Positions 42,701 through 51,700 of a stretch of 64,000 bases of DNA are shown here, piece by piece (the first letter of the stretch is position 1; the number at the start of each line of letters is the position of its first letter). The position numbers and the translations under genes were made by a program. The stretch covers positions 23,879,953 to 23,943,952 of the forward strand of contig NC_088307.1 in the NCBI RefSeq assembly GCF_032854445.1, written 5' to 3'. Source of the stretch: Liolophura sinensis (lineage: Eukaryota > Mollusca > Polyplacophora > Chitonida > Chitonidae). The notes below the pieces were generated by a model. It was not told the DNA's origin. It searched no databases and was given only the letters and a program-made list of their open reading frames with translations.

Positions 42701-45700
42701 AATGTTACACACTTACCTTTTCACTTGGCATGCTCTGTTGACAAAGTTGAATGTTACACACTTAACTTTTCACTTGGCATGCTCTGTTTACAAAGCTGAA
42801 CGTTACACACATAACTTTTCACTTGGCATGCTCTCTTGACAAAGCTAAATGTTACACACTTAACTTTTAACTTGGTATGCTCTGTTGACAAAGCTGAATG
42901 TTACACACTTACCTTTTCACTTGCTCTGCTGACAATGTTTCATTCCTACATCATTTGACCTGCTCTGTTGACACTGTTTCACACTCTATAAACAAGCTTA
43001 CACATTTCACACTTACATTCTGACTTGCTCTGCTGACATGCTTACACATTTTCAGACTTACAGGCTCTGTTGACAATGTTTCACAAGTATATTCTGATTT
43101 GCTTTGTTCACACTATTTCAATCTTACATTTTGATTTGCTCTGTAGACAATATGTCACACTTACATTTTGACTTGCTCCGTTGACAATGTGTCACATTTA
43201 CATTTTGACATGCTATGCTGACAATGTGTCACACTTACATTCTGACTTGCTCTGTTGACACAAGTCAATGAGGTGGGCTTGATACAAACACTACAGGCTG
43301 GGTCCGAAGTACAGGTTTCTTTGCTGTACACATTGCAGTGGTCATAAACATCCAGGGAAATTGACTGAAATTAGAACATAAAGCCATCACTAAACCCTCC
43401 AAAAAGAGCCTTTCTCTATAGTAAACACCAATCAAATAAATCAATCAAATTAGAATGAGTTTTTTGTTGTTGTGATTGATGAATTTCTTATCAGAAAACC
43501 TTATCACAAAAGTATTGCTTTGAGGTTTTTATGTGCTTGTGAAAGTGAATTTTTACACTTCAAATACGGAAATAGTCTATACTAAATTTTTCTTCTGTTT
43601 CCATCATCATTGTATGTCTGCACGCACAAGCCTGTCACAAACTACACTGTAGTTGACCAAACTGGCCCCTATCAACATTACCTTGGCCTACATCAAAGAA
43701 AAAACATTTTAAATATAATTTTGGAAACAAAACTATTTTGATTGGGTGCAACCCATGCTGGCTTCCTCTCTGGCTCTACACTGAAAGGTCATCCAGCAAC
43801 CTGCGGATGGTCGTGGGTTTCTCCCAGGCTCTGACCAGTTTCCTCACACCATAAATAATGCTGGCCGCAGTTGTATAAGTGAATATTCTAGAGTATCGCA
43901 TAAAATACCAATCAAATAAATAAATTATAAATAAATACATAGTTTTAGTTCGCCAACTTCAAGGTTTCACAAAAACTAAAACTTTATCAGCATAGAATAA
44001 TGCCCTCAGAACATGCCTGAATATTAACATCTTACAAACATGCATCAAGATTACTGTGTCAAGCATAATGTTAACTTTTTCTGACCTGGGCACAGGCATG
44101 CCATGTGCTTACCATCACAAGTTAACTTACGTGTGCTCTGTAGACACAACTGTGTATTATAACTGTTACATGTCATTAAATATAGAGATAATCTCTCTGT
44201 ATGTATTACATGTAAGTTCTTCTAAGGGAGAAAACTTAGGTTTGGTAGCAGGGCTACCGAAGATCTTGCCTGTAAGAGACACATGAAATGCTAATCGGCC
44301 TTGTGTCAATGTGCTTTACACGCATGTAAAACTTCATATAAATACATGTTGTACTCTCTGAGATACCACCCCTAACACTTTGTTTAACATTGATTCTAAT
44401 ACACAATGCCCTATAAATCATGAATTTGGTAATTTACGGTACTTAATATGCAAACACCGTATCAACAATGGCACATCCCCCTTGTGTCACTGTTCTTCAT
44501 ATGCACGTGAAACGTCAGGTCATTACATGTTGTACTTTTTTTATACACAGCACACATATATTTCCTTATTTAAATGTTGAGCAATGTAGTGTTTTTCAAT
44601 ATTCAAACCAGTTAAATTGCATGAACAATTCTGTCCCTAGTTTTCCATATGTTCCTATTCCATCCCTGAACAAATATATACAATAAACACATTTTCTTAT
44701 TTACTCTGGAGTCGTCGTTATTTTCCATGTATAATGTGCAACGCACAGTGTACAGTTTTAAAACTGCCTGGGCTATTAGAAAGGAAAACTCTCTTTATCT
44801 TTTGTTTAAAAGCCTGGCTAAAATGAAATGGATTTAAAGTTAGATATTTACCACGGCATTGTAAATCGGTATGCTGTGAGTGTACAATGACTTGCATTCA
44901 TACGATTTCTTTATTCCTTTTTTTTTAAATGCGTTCTTCCCTCACATCTTTCCTCTTATCAATAAACAGCAGGATGATATGCTGGCACAGGTAGGACGAA
45001 GCAATGTCACAGTGACTGAACACTCTCTCAAGTGGAAAATTTCAGATTTTTTTTGTTCTTATTTAATTAATATGAGGCTGATCTTAAATAAAGGCATAGC
45101 ACATACTCACATAACTCTAATGTGAATGTGTTATATAGCTGAATAACGATATGGAAATGTACAAACATGATAGATATCACGATACACAACAAGTGTACTC
45201 AAATGATCAAAGAAAACACTTGATTGCTGTAAATCCTCAGCGTTCAGTAATAAAGCACTTCTGATCAGTGGAATTTATGCAGAGTTACAATGAAAATGAT
45301 GCCAGTATAAGTGAGCTAAAAGGAAGATTTTAACGCCATGAGAGTACACTGTACAATTAGGGACATCCTTATCAGTCAAAACGATGACTGTACACTATAG
45401 TAAAAAGTAGCATGATGCAACTATATAATGAGAGAGCTACATGTGATGTATTTGAAATATATATTCATATATAACAAAACTTCCAAAATCTATTTTCTCA
45501 TAAGGCTATCATTAAAAATATGTTCATTGGGCGTACTCATTCGACTCTCAGAAAAAAAAAGGTCTCAGCATTTTTAAATGGGTCTGGGTTGGTGGGTTGT
45601 TTTTTTTTTCTTTGTGGTTTTCTCTCCATGGTAATTTATTTTCATGCCCCTATCTTTTTCATCAGAATAAAGAAAAGGAATTCGCTGGCTACAGCGGCTA

Positions 45701-48700
45701 TCTCATGTTTTCTGATAGCGTCTTTTTTAAGGATGGCCCAATATTGTTGTAAAGGGTGTTACATATACATGGTGCTATACAGGGCACACAGCAAACCTGG
45801 TGTGATTTGTAAATGGTGTTATGTAGGACACACAGCAAGCCTGGTGTGATTTGTAAATGGTGTTATGTAGGGCAAACAGCAAACTGGGTGTGATTTGTAA
45901 ATGGTGTTATGTAGGGCAAACAGCAAACCTGGTGCGATTTGTAAATGGTGTTATACAGGGCACACAGCAAACCTGGTGCGATTTGTAAATGGTGTTATGT
46001 AGGACACACAGCAAGCCTGGTGTGATTTGTAAATGGTGTTATGTAGGGCAAACAGCAAACTGGGTGTGATTTGTAAATGGTGTTATGTAGGGCAAACAGC
46101 AAACCTGGTGCGATTTGTAAATGGTGTTATACAGGGCACACAGCAAACCTGGTGCGATTTGTAAATGGTGTTATGTAGGGCAAACAGCAAACCTGGTGCG
46201 ATTTGTAAATGGTGTTATGTAGGGCAAACAGCAAACCGGGTGTGATTTGTAAATGGTGTTATGTAGGACACACAGCAAGCCTGGTGTGATTTGTAAATGG
46301 TGTTATGTAGGGCACATAGCAAACCGTATGTGATTTGTACATGGTTTTATGTAGGGCACACAGCAAACCTGGTGGGTTTGTAAATGGTGTTATGTAGGAC
46401 ACACAGCAAACCTGGTGCGATTTGTAAATGGTGTTATGTAGGGCGCAAGGCAAACCTGGTTTAATTTGTAAATGATGTTATGTAGGGTACAAGGCAAACC
46501 TGGTGATTTGTACATGGTGTTATGTAGGGCACACAGCAAACCTGGTGATTTGTAAATGGTGTTATGTTGGGCACAAGGCAAACCTGGTATGATTTTTGAA
46601 TGGCATTATGTAGGACACACAGCAAACCTAGTGTGATTTGTAAAGTGGTGTTATGTAGGACTCACAGCAAATCTGGTGTGATTTGTAAATGGTGTTATGT
46701 AGGGCACACAGCAAACCTTGTGTGATTTGCAAATGGTGTTATGTAGGGCACAAGGCAAACCTGGTGTGATTTTTAAATGGCATTGTGTAGGGCACAAGGC
46801 AAAGCTGTTGTGATCTGTAAATGGTGTTATGTAGGGCACAAGGCAAACCTGACTGCCCCAGTCTGCTTACACTCTATACCTCCAGTATCTTACCTTATGA
46901 ACAGCAATGGCGGGTGCCACTTTGAATGCTAGGAGATCTCCTAACACATAGCCTGAATAACCACCAGATATCAGGAGAGTGTTTCCATACGCTACCATGG
47001 CAACATGGCCAAACCTCCTGCTTGGCTTTGTACTAGAGCTTAACCCTGTAATTATAAATGTACATGTTATTTTAAGACAGACAAAAGTAATTTCTTTTCG
47101 AATTCCGTGGACATCAGAACGCTCTCATGTTTTACTTGCATGGACACAGAAGTGAAAATATTTTCTAAATATTAAACATGGGAGATAATACAAACCTTCA
47201 CAACCTTGTGACTCTAAAACTAGCGTTTGCTGACATTCACACTTTACACAGGTTGTACAGATTTTTCTTTTATGATTTTTTTTTTTTTTTTTTTTTTTGA
47301 TTGGTGTTTTACGCCGTACTCAAGAATATTTCACTTATACGACGGCGGCCAGCATTATGGTGGGTGGAAACCGGGCAGAGCCCGGGGGAAACCCACGACC
47401 ATCCGCAGGTTGCTGACAGACCTTCCCACTTACGGCCGGAGAGGAAGCCAGCATGAGCTGGACTTGAACTCACAGCGACCGCATTGGTGAGAGGCTCCTG
47501 GGTCATTACGCTGCGCTAGCGCGCTAACCGACTGAGTTTTCTTTTATGTAACATACATGTACTGTAATTATTATCCGCAGTAGTCCTCAAAGTTTTATCT
47601 TGTTGTTCAACTCCCTATACTTATTTACTTTACTTAACTGGTATTTTACATGTACACGTATGCCATATGCAAGACTATTTCACTTATACAATGGTGGCAA
47701 GCATTATATAGGATGGGGTGGGGTGGGGATGGGCGGATGAATGCCACTGTTGGTTTTCATTGCCCTACACATGTACACTGTTGGTCTTCATTGCCATACA
47801 CATGTACACTATTGGTTTTCATTGCCATAACATGTACACTGTTGGATTTCATTGCCCTATACATGTACACTGTTGTTTTTCATTACCCTATACATGTACA
47901 CTGTTAGTTTTCATTGCCATACACAGGTTTACTGTTGGTTTTCATTGCCATACACATGTACACTGTCGGTTTTCATTGCACATGTACACTGTTGGTTTTC
48001 ATTCCCCAATACATGTACACTGTTGGTTTTCATTGCCATACACATGTGCACTGTTGGTTTTCATTGCCATACACATGTACACTGTTGGTTTTCATTGTCA
48101 TTCACATGCACACTGTTGGTTTTCATTGCCATACACATGCACACTTGTTGGATTTCATTGCCGTACACATGTACACTGTTGGTTTTCATTGCCATTCACA
48201 TGCACACTGTTGGTTTTCATTGCCATAACATGTACACTGTTGGATTTCATTGCCGTATCCATGTACACTGTCGGTTTTCATTGCACATGTACACTGTTGG
48301 TTTTCATTGCCTTATACATGTACACTATTGGTTTTCATTGCCCTATACATGGACACTGTTGGTTTTCATTGCCGTACACATGTACACTGTTGGGTTTTCA
48401 TTGCCCTATACATGGACACTGTTGGTTTTCATTGCCGTACACATGTACACTGTTGGTTTTCATTGCCCTATACATGTACACTGTTGGTTTTCATTGCCCT
48501 ATACATGTTATAATGTACAATGTACATGTGTTCTTTGTTCACCTTGTCGTCCACTTGCCAATGCCTCGCACCAGTGAAGTGGCTGGATAGGTACAGTCTT
48601 GAATTGTCTTTTTCGAGGGGAATTATGTTATATTATTATTACCTATATTTACCCTAATTTCTCAACCTTTTCGCATATGAAAAGGCACCTTTCAGTGCAA

Positions 48701-51700
48701 TTTATGCACATTTTTATTAATTCAATTTTGGAGCCAAAACTACATTGGTTGGATAGGCCAGTTCAGGCCTTCACAAAAAGTGTACATGTAATTTTATCTG
48801 TGAACACAGGCTAATGCCTTCAGAATCTGCTTGAATAAAGACCTTGCAAAAGTGCAAAATGGTTGAAGAATTGCAGTCATGACAGTACAGTGTACATGTA
48901 TCCAATAGCAAAGCTGTTTAGTCTAAAGGTTGAGGAAAATGGGCTATGAAAACCAAACACTTTTCAAAAGTGCCTTGCAAATTGGACAAAACTTCTTATA
49001 TAAAGAAGATTATACATATAAAGAATAGAAATGTTCACAGTCAGAAGTCCCTGTACATCAATTAGGACATACAAATACTCCTCACGGCACATGTACCGCT
49101 CTCTGCTTGCTTTACATCACTGCCGTCATTGAATTTTGTACAAAATTCACGAACAATGCCAATGTCACCAGAGCAAAGGGTGAGAAAAAAATAAATTCTG
49201 TCTCAGCCTTTGTTTCAACAGCTGCAAATTCATGTAAATTGACATACATGTACATATCTTAAACGACCATAAATTTCGTCCATGACTAACTTGCTCATTT
49301 TTCCTGATTCTGAGAGTTCGATTGATTTTAGAAAGGTGTTGATATTCTACCAGAAAATTATAAGTTTCAGCACCAAAAATAGTATTTTGTGACATTGGTT
49401 GGCCTGTAAAAATGCATTTTTGGTGGGCGAAATTTTAGGTTATTTAGGGCATTCTTTACCTTTCATCTAAAGTACATGTATGCATAACATCTTTACAACA
49501 GACACCTAATGCATTTTTATTGATGAAAGTGGCTGATTTTTCCGTCCAAGGATATTAGATACAGTGGTGAAGTTTAGTCTAAAAACAAAATGTGCTAGTT
49601 CAACAGGGTCAGAGAGTCAAGCTTGTCAAATCGTGGCAGTGATGTAAAATGAGCACAGAGAGCAGCGTTAGGAGAAGTAAATGGATCCACGAAGTTGTAG
49701 CCACAGATTGGGAGGCATTCGTTAAAACTGATTCTAATACACTAACTCGTGAAGTTTGTAATGTCCACAGCGAAATGATGCAACTTCCCCCTCGTGTGAT
49801 TGTGCCCTACATGTGTGCAAAACCTGAGTTCAATACATGCAGTGCTTTTTAAAATACCACCCCTAATATGTTGTTTACTACTATTTATTTATTTATATAT
49901 TTATTTTTATATAAACACATTGGTGTTTTTACAGAAATTTACGCCGTAGTCAAGAATATTTCACTTATACGACGGCAGCCAGCCTTATGGTGGGAGGAAA
50001 ACCGGGACATTTTGTTTAATATTGCTATCCCTGTTATTGAGCAACGACACTTGAAGTCTGACATGGGCTAAATGTGCTTCCAAAAGCGGAATAAAAATAT
50101 AACAGAAAATCCACCTTTTTATTTTGTCTTCATGTTTTCATGGTTTTTTTAAGGTGTTCTGAACGTGTAGATTTGTCTCCAACAGGAAAAATTGCCAAAT
50201 TAGTCAAACATACTTCCAAAAATTGGATAATTTTCAAGTTATCTTTTAAAATTCTCCTTTGACATTGATCATTCTGCTCGTAAAGAAACAGTTAAAACTG
50301 ATGTGGCTTTATCTGATAAGAACAATCAACACTTACCGGGGAACTTCTTGACAAAATGTTGACTATTCATCCACTTGTAGCAGCCCAGATGATAGAAGTA
50401 TATGGCTGCATCGTAACAAAGGTCGTATCCATCATGAAGCTGGGTGTTACCACCATATATAACCATGTAATCGCCGATAATCGCCGCTGAATGGTACGCA
50501 CGCTGGGATGGTAGATTCTTTTCCTTCTGATCTTCGCTGACCAACGACCAGAAAGAATTATCTATGTGAAAGATATGAAGATCGTTACGTAGTTTGCTGA
50601 ACTGTGCGGTGTTCGTTCTGTGACCTCCGAACACGAGAAGTGTGTTCGTCTGTTTGTGATACACTGTTGAATGGCCTGCCAACTGCCGTGAAGCAATTTG
50701 ACCGCCTTTGATAAATATCCTTTGCGAATCTGACAGATTCTGTGCTCTAATCCTATACATATCCCCGGAGAAAAATCCGTCTTCCGTTTTACCACCAAAC
50801 AAATAGATCCAATCTCTTCCTAGAGTCAAACTGTGACTTGCTAACTTAGGAAGTCGCTGAGCTTCAGGACTAGGCTGGACTAGATACCAAGACATTTTAA
50901 GTATATCGAAATACCACAATTCGTCGCTGAGTTCACTTGTGTCGAGCTGACCACCGTACATGGCAAATCCATCATTGAGGGCAACCATGGCATGTAAATA
51001 TCGGCCAGCGGGCCATGGTGTGGATTTCTCGACTGTCTCCCACCGATTGCTCGTCATGTTGAACACAATAAGCTCATCCAAAACCTTGTTTAATGTGTAA
51101 CCTCCAAATATCCAAATGCTTTCCAGACTTTCGATAAATACTCCTGCATGAGAGGTGCGACCCCGAAAGCCTGCAGTGTCTGACGCCAGTACATACCAGG
51201 TGTTGTTTCCTCGACCGTCATTTCGAGACATCGAACAGTCTTCACCGACAAAGCCGTTGGGACACTTACACCTTCCTGAAGGATCACATTTATCTGGATC
51301 TGCATTGTTATTACACCTATCCGGGCATTTCTCTTTTTCACAACCAACACCATAGTAGTGCGACTCACAATGACAACGGCCGTTTATACATGTGCCATGA
51401 CCTGTGCAGTTATACGGGCAGTCCATGATTTCATACTTCGCGTCAAAACCTGCAAGCTCATAATTCCTGTCACTGTATAGGTACACCAGCATCTGGAAAT
51501 GACAATAGTGATGTTCTTCAATAGTCAGAAAACTAAACAGCAAAGCTCACTTTATAAATTTATTTATTACTTTATTTGACTGGTCTGTTAACATTTTAAC
51601 ACCATTCTCAAGATTTTTTCAGTTACACAAGATCGGTCAGTTTTATTTATTTGGTTGGCATTTTACGTCAAACTCAAGAATATTTCACTACCCACGACCA

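Noticed and set aside
47718-48590. A 290-residue plus-strand frame (FHCPIHVHCWFSLPYTC-like)
   Set aside because: Translation of the 36-38-bp minisatellite in intron 3, with several overlapping frames equally open.
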